From: Mycolicibacterium lacusdiani
Lineage (GTDB): Bacteria > Actinomycetota > Actinomycetes > Mycobacteriales > Mycobacteriaceae
DNA length: 64,000 nt
Direction: 5' to 3'
NCBI RefSeq assembly: GCF_021916785.1
Contig: NZ_JAKCFC010000002.1
Span: forward strand, 124,001 to 188,000
Below are positions 32,536 to 40,531 of this stretch, in pieces. The notes beneath the pieces are model-generated. The model saw only the letters and a list, made by a program, of their open reading frames with translations, searched no databases and was not told the origin of the DNA. The first letter of the stretch is position 1, and the number at the start of each line of letters is the position of its first letter. Made by a program: the position numbers and the translations under genes.

Positions 32536-33393
32536 TCACAACGCGAATCGGCGCAGCAGCGAGTACGTCAGCGCACCGGCTGCCAACGCGCTGGCGCCGA
32601 CCGCGACCGAGGTGGCGACGGCGGCGCCCGACGGAGCGGGGATCCGATCGCGCAGGGGAACCGGCCGGTTGAAGGTGCGCGCCGGCCAACCGCGTGCCGC
32701 GGCCTCCTTGCGCAGCGCCCGGTCGGGGTTCACCACGGTGGGGTGGCCGACGGCCTCGAGCATCGGCAGATCGGTGATCGAGTCGGAGTAGGCGTAGCAA
32801 TGCTCGAGCGAATAACCCTCGCGCGCAGCCAGCTCGCGAATGGCGTCGACCTTGCCCTCGCCGTAGCAGTAGAACGCGATCTCGCCGGTGTACTTGCCGT
32901 CCTCGACCACCATGCGGGTGGCCATGGCGTGCGTTGCCCCGATGGCGCGCGCGATCGGCGCGACGATCTCCTCGCCGGACGCCGAGACGACGACGACGTC
33001 GCGGCCACAGAGCTTGTGGTCGGCGATGAGATTCGCGGCCTCCGCGAAGACCAGCGGATCGACGATGTCGTGCAGCGCCTCGGCGACGATCGACTTCACC
33101 TGGTCGACGTTCCACCCGGTGCACATGTTGGTGATGTACGAGCGCATCCGGTCCATCTGCTCGTGATCGGCGCCGGACATCAGGAACAGGAACTGCGCGT
33201 AGGCCGACTTGAGCACCGTCTGCCGGTTGATGAGGCCCTGATCGAAGAAGGGTTTGCTGAACGCGAGAGTGCTCGACTTGGCGATCACGGTCTTGTCCAG
33301 GTCGAAGAACGCGGCCGTACGCACCGGGTGGTCGGCCTCGGGCGCCGGTGGAACCGTGCGGGCGTCGTCCGAGGCCGAGTCGGAGGCGGTCAC
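32536..33393 (-). CDS. HAD-superfamily phosphatase, SerB-like (Rv3661 homolog)
   Basis: 285 aa, GTG 33393. HAD motif I FFDLDKTVIAKSST near residues 29-42, motif II VVSASGEEI, motif IV YSDSITDLPML; the cap and length match the HAD-IB subfamily, related to phosphoserine phosphatase, and the C-terminal hydrophobic stretch (AAVATSVAVGASALAAGALT) may anchor it to the membrane. Substrate not established. Stands alone between the Ms1 RNA downstream and the 6C RNA upstream; a perfect 8-bp hairpin (33454-33473) lies in its leader. Confidence 0.88.
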   Translation of the reverse strand: MTASDSASDDARTVPPAPEADHPVRTAAFFDLDKTVIAKSSTLAFSKPFFDQGLINRQTVLKSAYAQFLFLMSGADHEQMDRMRSYITNMCTGWNVDQVKSIVAEALHDIVDPLVFAEAANLIADHKLCGRDVVVVSASGEEIVAPIARAIGATHAMATRMVVEDGKYTGEIAFYCYGEGKVDAIRELAAREGYSLEHCYAYSDSITDLPMLEAVGHPTVVNPDRALRKEAAARGWPARTFNRPVPLRDRIPAPSGAAVATSVAVGASALAAGALTYSLLRRFAL

Positions 33394-33515
33394 GATCTCA
33401 GCATAGGTGGCCGGGTGTGACCCGCCCCCGAGCCGCCGGCGGGGTGGCAGAGTCAGCCACCTGCGGGTGGCTGCAACATTCCAGGTCACGACGTGGTTTC
33501 GGCAACGGGCAAGTC

Positions 33516-33546
33516 TTGCGCTGCGACCTGTCGGCGTGTGTATAGT
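33516..33546 (+). promoter_or_regulatory. Promoter of the 6C RNA
   Basis: TATAGT at 33541-33546 is a near-consensus -10 box; TTGCGC at 33516-33521 is a possible -35 with a long 19-bp spacer. Predicted start about 33551-33553, immediately before the C-rich hairpins. Confidence 0.55.
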
Positions 33547-33550
33547 GAAC

Positions 33551-33649
33551 ATCACTCGGCTTATGCCGGGTGTGGATCAGCCCGACCCCCCGGGGCTGAT
33601 ACACGACGACCTCCGCCTCCTCCCCCCCTGGCGGGGGTCGTCCCTTTTC
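33551..33649 (+). ncRNA. 6C: 6C small RNA (B11/ncRv13660c type)
   Basis: About 98 bases. Hairpin 1: ATCAGCCC (33576-33583) with GGGCTGAT (33593-33600), loop containing six consecutive C. Hairpin 2: 13-bp stem 33605-33617 with 33630-33642 (one T-G wobble), loop containing seven consecutive C, followed by CCTTTTCT, forming the terminator. Two stem-loops with C-tract loops define the actinobacterial 6C family; in M. tuberculosis B11 lies between Rv3660c and Rv3661 on the Rv3660c strand, as here. The loops pair with G-rich leaders of target mRNAs; targets here are unknown. Confidence 0.9.
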
Positions 33650-33805
33650 TGGGGAAGATTTTGCTGGCACCCCCGCTCGGACGCACTCGCTAGTGCCGCT
33701 CCAGAGGTAGCCGGGCAGCCACGTCACCTCATACTCCTTTGAATCACTTCGACGTTCCGGGCAACCAACGCGGAAGTCGCCCGCTCGCCAATCCCTCGAG
33801 CCCGG

Positions 33806-35572
33806 TCAATGTGCGTGTCCGCCGGTGGCCGGCCGGAACAGTTCGGGATCGAACTCGAGATCGGGCATGCCCGGCAGCGCCACGGTGCGCCGTCGGCCGG
33901 CGATCATGCCGCGATCGTCCAGCAGATCGGCGTGGCCGGAGGCGATCTCGGCGATGCCGTAGAGCGACTCGCCGCCGAGCGCGAGATATCCGCTGTGGTC
34001 ATCCCACGGTGTCGACAGTCCGGTGACCTCGGCCTTGATGCGGGTGGCGCCGAAATCGGCCTGGGCCGGGTCGGCTCCTAGGGCGATGCCGACGTCCGTG
34101 CCTCGGGTGTCTACGCCGAGGTACGTGACCGGGTCGGTGGACGCCGCACCGACGAAGACCTGGCCCCCGGGTGGAAGGCCGAAGTCGTCTGCGGTGCGCG
34201 CGAGGTCGGTGCCCGGCGACCCGATCAGCACGACGTCGTCGGCGCGCATGTCGTAGCCGGCGCATGCGTCGGCCACGGTGGTCGATCCGTAGGAATGACC
34301 GACGACGGTGACGTGCGAGTCGCCGCGGTTGGTGACGTCCAGGGCGTTGACGTCGTTGGCGAGCAGGTTGCCGCCGTGGCGGGCCTGAGCCGGTTGCGCG
34401 ATCTGGGGATCGACCAGGCTGTCCGGTGCGTCGTAGCCCATCCAGGCCACGACCGAGAGTTTGCGGCTCGGATCTGCGGCGAACGTTTCCGCGTAGACGT
34501 TCACCGCGTCGTCACCCGACAGCCAGCCGGTGTGCACTCCGTTGCCGACGCCCGGCACCACGACGGTGGTGTTGTCGGCCTCGTCGGGGTTGCCGATCGC
34601 CACCGCGACGCGCCCCTCGCCACCGAATGTCTCTGGCTCGTAGACGTATAGGAAGGCCGGAACGCCACCGGTCTTAGCGGAGTTCGCGGCCAGCGCCGAC
34701 CGCACCCGCAGTGCGTTGTCGTACCGCGTGACGGCCGCCGAGGTCAGGCCGAATCGCTCGGCGTTCGCTCTCAGCTGATCCACGGTGCCGCCCGTGACGG
34801 CGGCCCGCCGTTCGACTCGGTCGACGTCCCGGGTCATGACTCGCACGTTGGCGTCGCTGCGCGCAGACACGGGAACGCCGTCGAGGCCGCCGAGCTGATC
34901 CGGGTGTTCGGCGACGATCCGAATGCGCTCGGCGGGCGTGAGCGCGTTCCACCAGTCCCTCACTTCGACGGGGTCGCCGTCGACCGGGACGGCCGGTCCG
35001 TGCTCCCCGCTGTCCGGAGGGTCGCCGGAGGCGATCGGGATGTCGCCGAACCGCACGCCACTGATGGCGTCGCGAAGGGTCCGGTCGAGGCGGCGGTCGG
35101 CTACGTCGAACAACGACAGCAGCTCCGTCAGCTGAGCGGTGTGGTCCGTGGCCAACGCTCGCACGCGCATCGCGTCGACCGGGCTCGTCGCGGCGAAGGT
35201 CGCCAGCGCGCTGCCCGGGCGCACCGAGACCGAACCGTCGGGCGCGACGGACCAGCCCTGACCGTCGAGTCGATCGACGGCGTACAGGATGGCGCTGCGC
35301 TCGGAGGTCAACGCGTCGGAGCCGGTGCGGAGCGCGGACTGCAATCGGGTCAGCGCGGCAAACACGACCGCCATCCGCTCGGTCGTCGACTCCGCGACAC
35401 GGGTGGCGGCGTCCGATGCCGGCCCGTGCCACGTTGCGCGCAGCCCGTGCACCGCAGCACGGTGGGAGCACTCCTGCGCCGCCAAGGCGCCGACGGCGTC
35501 GGCGACGTCGAGCCCGGCCTGACGGAGTTCTCCGGGTCGGGAGGCGCGGACCGCGCTGATCGTGAGGCTCAT
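33806..35572 (-). CDS. DUF1023 alpha/beta hydrolase linked to a type VII secretion-like partner
   Basis: 588 aa, ATG 35572 in an ATGA overlap with the upstream small gene. The N-terminal about 200 residues are helical and WXG-like (GLRATWHGPASDAATRVAES), the C-terminal half is a DUF1023 alpha/beta hydrolase with nucleophile Ser in VVGHSYGSTT, acid region VVLIGSPGTDL and a late His (DDHSGYLALG). Such fusions of an ESX-type helical domain and a hydrolase are found next to EspC-like proteins in mycobacteria. No signal peptide; secretion by a type VII system is inference. Not part of the M. tuberculosis locus at this position. Confidence 0.75.
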   Translation of the reverse strand: MSLTISAVRASRPGELRQAGLDVADAVGALAAQECSHRAAVHGLRATWHGPASDAATRVAESTTERMAVVFAALTRLQSALRTGSDALTSERSAILYAVDRLDGQGWSVAPDGSVSVRPGSALATFAATSPVDAMRVRALATDHTAQLTELLSLFDVADRRLDRTLRDAISGVRFGDIPIASGDPPDSGEHGPAVPVDGDPVEVRDWWNALTPAERIRIVAEHPDQLGGLDGVPVSARSDANVRVMTRDVDRVERRAAVTGGTVDQLRANAERFGLTSAAVTRYDNALRVRSALAANSAKTGGVPAFLYVYEPETFGGEGRVAVAIGNPDEADNTTVVVPGVGNGVHTGWLSGDDAVNVYAETFAADPSRKLSVVAWMGYDAPDSLVDPQIAQPAQARHGGNLLANDVNALDVTNRGDSHVTVVGHSYGSTTVADACAGYDMRADDVVLIGSPGTDLARTADDFGLPPGGQVFVGAASTDPVTYLGVDTRGTDVGIALGADPAQADFGATRIKAEVTGLSTPWDDHSGYLALGGESLYGIAEIASGHADLLDDRGMIAGRRRTVALPGMPDLEFDPELFRPATGGHAH

Positions 35573-35886
35573 GGCGGCGACACTGAATGGCAGTCGGTCA
35601 TCCGGAGGCGCCGGCCGAGATCCTCGTCGGCTCGTCGATACCGCTCGGCCGCGGCGACGAGGCGCTCCGAGTGGGTCGACAGCTCGTCGGCCAGGGAGCG
35701 AGCGACGCCGTCCAGCACGTCGCCCACGAACCGGCAGGCCGATCCGCTCACTAGATCGACCAGGTCCCCCGCTACGCGCGTCATCGACTGCGCGACAGGG
35801 AGTTCGGACATGAACCCGGCGACCTCGGAATTCGTGGCGGCAGTGGCACACAGTGCGGATGGGTCGACTTTCGACGACGAAGCCAT
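35569..35886 (-). CDS. EspC/WXG100-like small protein with YxxxD secretion motif
   Basis: 105 aa, ATG 35886. Two helices with a break around residues 40-50 and, near the C-terminus, YRRAD at 83-87, which fits the YxxxD/E signal of type VII secretion substrates. No WXG motif is seen in the turn. Together with the overlapping hydrolase gene it forms a two-gene unit resembling EspC-like/DUF1023 pairs elsewhere in mycobacteria. Probably a co-secreted or chaperone partner of the hydrolase; the secretion system itself is not in this window. Confidence 0.6.
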   Translation of the reverse strand: MASSSKVDPSALCATAATNSEVAGFMSELPVAQSMTRVAGDLVDLVSGSACRFVGDVLDGVARSLADELSTHSERLVAAAERYRRADEDLGRRLRMTDCHSVSPP

Positions 35887-36006
35887 GGCGGAAACTCTAT
35901 GGCCGCGCTCGTAGGTGGTGTCGGATTCATCCACAGTCCCGGATTCATCCCCAGATGTCGTTCTGGGTATCGCATTCCGTCGGTCCACCGCAGCAGAGTG
36001 GTCGTC

Positions 36007-37065
36007 GTGAGTTCGAGTGGTGGCATCCTCTGCGTGGTCCTCGATACCGGTCTGCGATCCGACGTCGACCGCATCGCGGCTGCTGTCGGCCTACGGGTGG
36101 TGCACGCCGAACAGCCGTCGGGACAGCAGGTTTGGTCGGCCGCATCAGCCGTCGTCGTGGACGCCGAGGCCGCGCGTCGCTGCCTCGATCTCGCACTGGC
36201 CCGGCGCGACCACGTGTATTTGGTGAGCCGCCGCGAACTCGACGCTGAGCAATGGCGCGCGGCGATGGCGGTCGGGGTGCGGCGGGTGCTGACGCTGCCG
36301 GACGGCGAGGCCGAACTGGTGGCGGAGCTGTCGGATGCGGGGGAGCCGCAGCGCGGCCGTCGCGGCACGGTGATCGCCGTCCTGGGAGGCCGGGGTGGGG
36401 CGGGTGCGTCGGTGTTCGCAACGGCGGTCGCGATGGTCGCCACCGAGGCACTCCTGGTCGACGTCGACCCGTGGGGCGGCGGTATCGACCTCGTCGTGGG
36501 CAGCGAGTCGTCGGCGGGTCTGCGCTGGCCCGACCTGGCGCTACAGGGCGGTCGGCTGGCCTATGCCGCGTTGCACGATGCGCTTCCCAGCAAGCGCGGG
36601 GTCACCGTGCTCTCGGCCGGCCGGACCGCCCACGAGATCGACGCCCGGGCGCTCGCTGCGGTGCTCGACGCAGCGACGCGCGGCGGCGTGGTGACGGTCT
36701 GCGACGTCGCCCGGCGCGCCTGTCCTGCTACCGAAGTGGTGCTCGAGGCAGCCGATCTGGTCGTGCTCGTCACGTCTGCGGACGTGCGGTCGTGTGCAGC
36801 GACGGCGGCAGTCGGCAGTTGGGTGACGGGGCTCAACCCCAACGTCGGCATCGTGGTGCGTGGGCCGGCGCCCGGCGGACTGCGCGCCACCGACGTCGCG
36901 GCTCTGACCGGGCTGCCTCTGCTGGCGGCCATGCGGCCACAACCCCAGCTGTCGAACGTCCTCGAGCACGGTGGGTTGTCCGTGCGGGCCCGGTCGCCGC
37001 TCGCAGTAGCGGCGCGCCAGGTGCACCAGGTGCTGGGCGGTCAGTCCGCGGTGGGTGCGGCGTGA
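36007..37065 (+). CDS. ssd: Ssd, septum-site-determining/CpaE-like protein (Rv3660c homolog)
   Basis: 352 aa, GTG 36007. N-terminal receiver-like part then a MinD/CpaE ATPase fold (VIAVLGGRGGAGASVFATAV, LLVDVDPWGGGIDLVVG). The P-loop GGRGGAGAS lacks the lysines of a working deviant Walker A, so ATP hydrolysis is doubtful. In M. tuberculosis Ssd affects septation and dormancy gene expression; as the first gene of the Tad operon a CpaE-like role in placing the pilus machine is likely. Overlaps tadA by GTGA. Confidence 0.88.
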   Translation: MSSSGGILCVVLDTGLRSDVDRIAAAVGLRVVHAEQPSGQQVWSAASAVVVDAEAARRCLDLALARRDHVYLVSRRELDAEQWRAAMAVGVRRVLTLPDGEAELVAELSDAGEPQRGRRGTVIAVLGGRGGAGASVFATAVAMVATEALLVDVDPWGGGIDLVVGSESSAGLRWPDLALQGGRLAYAALHDALPSKRGVTVLSAGRTAHEIDARALAAVLDAATRGGVVTVCDVARRACPATEVVLEAADLVVLVTSADVRSCAATAAVGSWVTGLNPNVGIVVRGPAPGGLRATDVAALTGLPLLAAMRPQPQLSNVLEHGGLSVRARSPLAVAARQVHQVLGGQSAVGAA

Positions 37066-38222
37066 GCGCTTCGCGAGTCGAGCGGGTGCGCGAGCGGCTG
37101 GCTGGTGAGGCACTCACGCTGCGGCCCAACGTCGTCGCGGCCGCCATCCGCGCCGAGTCGGGCGGCGTGCTCGGCGACACCGAGGTGCTCAACGAGCTGC
37201 GCGTCATGCAGACCGAGTTGACCGGTGCGGGCATCTTGGAGCCGCTGCTGTGGGCCGACGGCACCACCGACGTTCTCGTCACCGCGCCGGACGGGGTATG
37301 GGTGGACGACGGTTCTGGACTGCGGCCCAGCATGATTCGCTTCGCCGACGAGGCAGCGGTGCGACGGCTCGCGCAACGGCTGGCGTTGGCGGTCGGCCGT
37401 CGGCTCGACGATGCGCAGCCCTGGGTCGACGGCCAGCTCACGGGTTTCGGTGCGTTCACGGTCCGGCTGCACGCGGTGCTGCCGCCCATTGCGGAGGCGG
37501 GCACCTGCCTGTCGCTGCGGGTGCTTCGGCCCGCCAGCCAAGACCTCGCCGCGCTGGTGCGGTCGGGCGCGATCGCACGGGAGGCGGCGGGACTGCTGGA
37601 CGAGATCATCGCGGCCCGGCTGGCCTTCTTGGTGGCGGGCGGGACCGGGGCGGGCAAGACGACGCTGCTGTCGGCAGCGCTCGGCGCGGTCGCCGCCGAC
37701 GAGCGCATCGTGTGCGTCGAGGATGCGTCCGAGTTGGCGCCGCGCCACCCGCATCTGGTCAAGCTCGTCGCCCGCGCCGCCAACGTCGAGGGGATCGGCG
37801 AGGTCACCGTGCGCGACCTGGTTCGCCAGGCACTGCGGATGCGACCCGACCGCATCGTCGTCGGCGAGGTGCGCGGTGCCGAGGTCGTCGACCTGCTTGC
37901 CGCGCTGAACACCGGCCACGACGGGGGAGCCGGAACGGTCCACGCCAACAACCCGGCCGAGGTGCCCGCGCGGCTCGAGGCGCTCGCCGCCGTCGGCGGA
38001 CTCGACCGCAGGGCACTGCACAGCCAGCTTGCCGCCGCGGTCCAGGTGCTGTTGCACGTCAGCCGAGACGCAGGCGGGCGACGGCGTCTCACCGAGATCG
38101 CCGTGCTCGTGAGGGGATCGGGCGGCGAGGTGTCGACCGAGACGGCCTGGCATGCAGACGGCGGCGCGGGGGCGGGCATGGTGCGGCTGCGCTCGATGCT
38201 GGCCGAACGGGGTCGGCGGTGA
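37062..38222 (+). CDS. tadA: TadA/CpaF-type secretion ATPase (Rv3659c homolog)
   Basis: 386 aa, GTG 37062 in a GTGA overlap. Drives Flp pilus assembly from the cytosolic face. Walker A FLVAGGTGAGKTTLLSA near residue 190, Asp box IVCVEDASEL, Walker B DRIVVGEVRGAEVVDLLAAL, and His box GGAGTVHANNPAEVPARLEAL, in the order of type II/IV secretion hexameric ATPases; the N-terminal domain is shorter than in Gram-negative TadA. Coupled to the tadB-like gene. Confidence 0.92.
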   Translation: MSASRVERVRERLAGEALTLRPNVVAAAIRAESGGVLGDTEVLNELRVMQTELTGAGILEPLLWADGTTDVLVTAPDGVWVDDGSGLRPSMIRFADEAAVRRLAQRLALAVGRRLDDAQPWVDGQLTGFGAFTVRLHAVLPPIAEAGTCLSLRVLRPASQDLAALVRSGAIAREAAGLLDEIIAARLAFLVAGGTGAGKTTLLSAALGAVAADERIVCVEDASELAPRHPHLVKLVARAANVEGIGEVTVRDLVRQALRMRPDRIVVGEVRGAEVVDLLAALNTGHDGGAGTVHANNPAEVPARLEALAAVGGLDRRALHSQLAAAVQVLLHVSRDAGGRRRLTEIAVLVRGSGGEVSTETAWHADGGAGAGMVRLRSMLAERGRR

Positions 38223-39019
38223 CGGGGTCGACGGTGGCGGTGGCAGCTCTCGCGCTCGCCTCCGCTGTGTTGCTGGCGCCGGCGTCGCCGCGCACCCGGC
38301 TGGTCCGGCGCGAGGCCCCACGGCGAAGTCTGGGGCGTGGACCGGTGACGGTGGCGGCGCTGACCGCGCTCGTGGCCCTGGTCGTCGTCGTGCCCATCCC
38401 GGTGGTCGCGGCGGCCGCGGTCCTGGCGGCGACGCTCGGCAGGCGCAGGTACGCGTCCCGGCGGGACGGCCTGCGGTCGGAGGAGGCCGGCGTGTTGCAG
38501 AGTGGCCTGGCCGTCCTCATCGGCGAACTCCGGGTGGGCGCGCATCCCGTCGCGGCGTTCGAGACCGCCGCCCGCGAGACCCACGGGCCGGTCGCCGCGG
38601 CCCTGAGCGACGTCGCCGCGCGGGCGCGCCTCGGTGCGGACGTCGGGTCGGGACTGCTGGCGGTTGCGGATGGTTCGGCGTCGCCGGCGTACTGGGAGCG
38701 ACTCTCGGCGTGCTGGGGGCTGGCGCAGGCCCACGGTCTGGCCATCGCGACGCTGCTGCGCACTGCGCAGCGCGACATCGTGGAGCGCGAACGGTTCGCG
38801 TCCCGGGTGCGGGCGGGCATGGCGGGCGCGCGTGCCACCGCCGCGATACTCGCCGGTCTGCCGATGCTCGGGATCGCCCTCGGTCAGCTCATCGGCGCAG
38901 ACCCCGTGCGCTTCCTGCTGAGCGACGGCCTGGGCGGGTGGCTGCTGTTGGTTGGCACGGGACTGGTCTGCGCGGGGCTGCTGTGGTCCGACGGCATCGT
39001 GAACCGGGTCGTCTCGTGA
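38219..39019 (+). CDS. tadB: TadB-like pilus assembly membrane protein (Rv3658c homolog)
   Basis: 266 aa, GTG 38219 in GTGA overlap. Helices at about 5-22 and 42-68, a T2SSF-type cytosolic helical domain (LQSGLAVLIGELRVGAHPVA, ACWGLAQAHGLAIATLLRTA), then two C-terminal membrane helices. It corresponds to the inner-membrane platform protein that couples TadA ATPase action to pilin extrusion, working with the TadC-like partner encoded next. Confidence 0.85.
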   Translation: MTGSTVAVAALALASAVLLAPASPRTRLVRREAPRRSLGRGPVTVAALTALVALVVVVPIPVVAAAAVLAATLGRRRYASRRDGLRSEEAGVLQSGLAVLIGELRVGAHPVAAFETAARETHGPVAAALSDVAARARLGADVGSGLLAVADGSASPAYWERLSACWGLAQAHGLAIATLLRTAQRDIVERERFASRVRAGMAGARATAAILAGLPMLGIALGQLIGADPVRFLLSDGLGGWLLLVGTGLVCAGLLWSDGIVNRVVS

Positions 39020-39579
39020 CGTGGGCGGCATTACTACTGGCAACTGCGGTGCTCCTCGGCGGAACGTCGCGCCGACCCGGGACGTCTCGCCGTCGTCCCG
39101 TCTCGGGCGCGCGGACGGACGACTCCGACGACCCGCTGGCCATGGCGTCGAGCCTCGACGTCCTCGCGGCGTGTCTGTCGTCCGGGATGACGGTGGCAGG
39201 TGCTGCGTCCGCGGCGGCGTGGTCGGCGCCGCAGCCGTTGGCCGAGGTGCTGTCGCGAGCAGCGGATCTGCTTGCGATGGGCGCCGATCCGGCCCGCGCG
39301 TGGGCCGACCCGACCAGCGACCACGTGGCGATCGCGGCACTTGTTCGGCTCGCCAGGCGGTCGGCCGCGTCGGGCACCGCCCTCGCCCAGGGCGTCATCG
39401 AACTCGCCGAGCAAGCGCGGCACGACGCGGCCGACGCGGCGACGGGCGCATCCGAACGTGCCTCGGTGCTGATCGCCGGTCCGCTCGGACTCTGCTACCT
39501 GCCTGCGTTCCTGTGCCTCGGCATCGTGCCGGTGGTGGTCGGGCTCGCGGGCGACGTGCTGACCTCCGGTGTGCTGTGA
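39016..39579 (+). CDS. tadC: TadC-like pilus assembly membrane protein (Rv3657c homolog)
   Basis: 187 aa, GTG 39016 in GTGA overlap. Helix 1 at residues 2-13, a T2SSF-like domain (LDVLAACLSSGMTVAGAASA, ALVRLARRSAASGTALAQGV) and two C-terminal helices (GPLGLCYLPAFLCLGIVPVV). Shorter than TadB, lacking one helix, as in mycobacterial Tad loci. Followed after 66 bases by the pilin gene with its own good ribosome binding site, allowing higher pilin translation. Confidence 0.82.
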   Translation: MTWAALLLATAVLLGGTSRRPGTSRRRPVSGARTDDSDDPLAMASSLDVLAACLSSGMTVAGAASAAAWSAPQPLAEVLSRAADLLAMGADPARAWADPTSDHVAIAALVRLARRSAASGTALAQGVIELAEQARHDAADAATGASERASVLIAGPLGLCYLPAFLCLGIVPVVVGLAGDVLTSGVL

Positions 39580-39645
39580 GATCGCACGACGACGGACTGG
39601 CTTGCGGACGGCCCGCGGTCACGATGAAGGAGAGGAAGAACGATC

Positions 39646-39846
39646 ATGGGCAACGCGATTCGATGGTTGAGGACGAGGCTGACGTTGTTGGCGGTCGACG
39701 AGACGGGCATGTCGACCGTCGAGTACGCGATCGGTACCATCGCGGCCGCCGCGTTCGGCGCCATCCTCTACTCGGTGGTGACCGGCGACTCGATCGTCAG
39801 TGCGCTGACGAACATCATCAGCCGCGCGCTCACGACCAACGTCTGA
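39646..39846 (+). CDS. Flp-type pilin, DUF4244 (Rv3656c homolog)
   Basis: 66 aa, ATG 39646 with GGAGAGG about 10 bases upstream. A short basic leader, then DETGMSTVEYAIGTIAAAAF: class III prepilin signal with Gly before MSTVE, Glu at +5 and Tyr at +6, followed by one hydrophobic helix. The prepilin peptidase would cut after Gly. This is the probable major pilin of the Tad machine; no prepilin peptidase (TadV) gene is visible in the window. Confidence 0.85.
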   Translation: MGNAIRWLRTRLTLLAVDETGMSTVEYAIGTIAAAAFGAILYSVVTGDSIVSALTNIISRALTTNV

Positions 39847-40163
39847 CCCGTGATGCCGGCAGCGTCACCGTGGAGGCGGCCCTGGCGGTCGCGTCGTTGG
39901 TGGCGGTGCTGGTGCTGTGCCTGGCGGGTCTCACCGCGGTGGCGACGCACGTGCGCTGCGTGGATGCGGCGCGCGAGGCCGCCCGGCTCGCGGCTCGCGG
40001 TGACGACGCGTCGGGGGTGCTCGACCGTGCGGGCCCAACGGGCGCGCGGCTCGAGGTGCGCAACGATGCGGGTCGAGTCGTCGCGCGCGTCACCTCGACG
40101 TCGCCGCTGCTGCCGGGGATCGTCATCTCCGCCGAAGCCGTTGCCGCGCTGGAGAACCGATGA
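39843..40163 (+). CDS. tadE: TadE-like pseudopilin (Rv3655c homolog), start codon uncertain
   Basis: About 106 aa. RDAGSVTVEAALAVASLVAV is a class III signal (Gly before SVTVE) and transmembrane helix, then AREAARLAARGDD as in TadE. No ATG, GTG or TTG precedes the signal in frame close enough; CTG 39843 forms a CTGA overlap with the pilin stop, consistent with the coupling pattern of the locus, while GTG 39870 would lose the cleavage site. In M. tuberculosis Rv3655c and Rv3654c have been reported as host-directed secreted proteins, though their family is minor pilins. Confidence 0.75.
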   Translation: MTRDAGSVTVEAALAVASLVAVLVLCLAGLTAVATHVRCVDAAREAARLAARGDDASGVLDRAGPTGARLEVRNDAGRVVARVTSTSPLLPGIVISAEAVAALENR

Positions 40164-40497
40164 CCGTGGCTCGGCGACCGTGGTGGCGGCAGCGATGGTC
40201 GCGGTACTGGTGGCCGTGGCGCTCGGCGGTGTCGCAGTGGGGTCGGCCGTCTCCGCGCGCCATCGCGCTCAGGCAGCCGCCGACCTCGCCGCTCTGGCGG
40301 CCGCAGGCCGGCTCGGGCTCGGACCTGACGCCGCGTGTGCGTGGGCGGAGTCGATCGCCGCCGCGATGCACGGACGCGTGGCCGAGTGCGTGGTGGACGG
40401 TCTCGACGTCGTGGTCCGGGTGGACGTCACCGCCCAAGTGGGGCGGTGGGATTTCGGGACGGCGCGAGCAGCGGCCAGAGCGGGGCCCGAGGAATGA
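40141..40497 (+). CDS. TadE/TadG-like helicase-locus protein (Rv3654c homolog)
   Basis: 118 aa from TTG 40141, overlapping the TadE-like gene by 23 bases; GTG 40180 is an alternative that removes the signal. TDDRGSATVVAAAMVAVLVA shows a Gly-led prepilin-like signal and a membrane helix, followed by GSAVSARHRAQAAADLAALA, the usual mark of the Rv3654c/TadG-like family often named for its position near the helicase gene. Last gene of the Tad operon; convergent with the Rv3651 homolog, 34 bases away. Confidence 0.78.
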   Translation: MPRWRTDDRGSATVVAAAMVAVLVAVALGGVAVGSAVSARHRAQAAADLAALAAAGRLGLGPDAACAWAESIAAAMHGRVAECVVDGLDVVVRVDVTAQVGRWDFGTARAAARAGPEE

Positions 40498-40531
40498 GCC
40501 GGCCGGGCGGCCCGTCCCGGATGAGTACGGC

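Noticed and set aside
33544..33556. AGTGA-ACA-TCACT at the 6C transcription start as a Crp site
   Set aside because: The half-sites resemble Crp but the spacing is 3 rather than 6 bases, so a Crp dimer would not fit.
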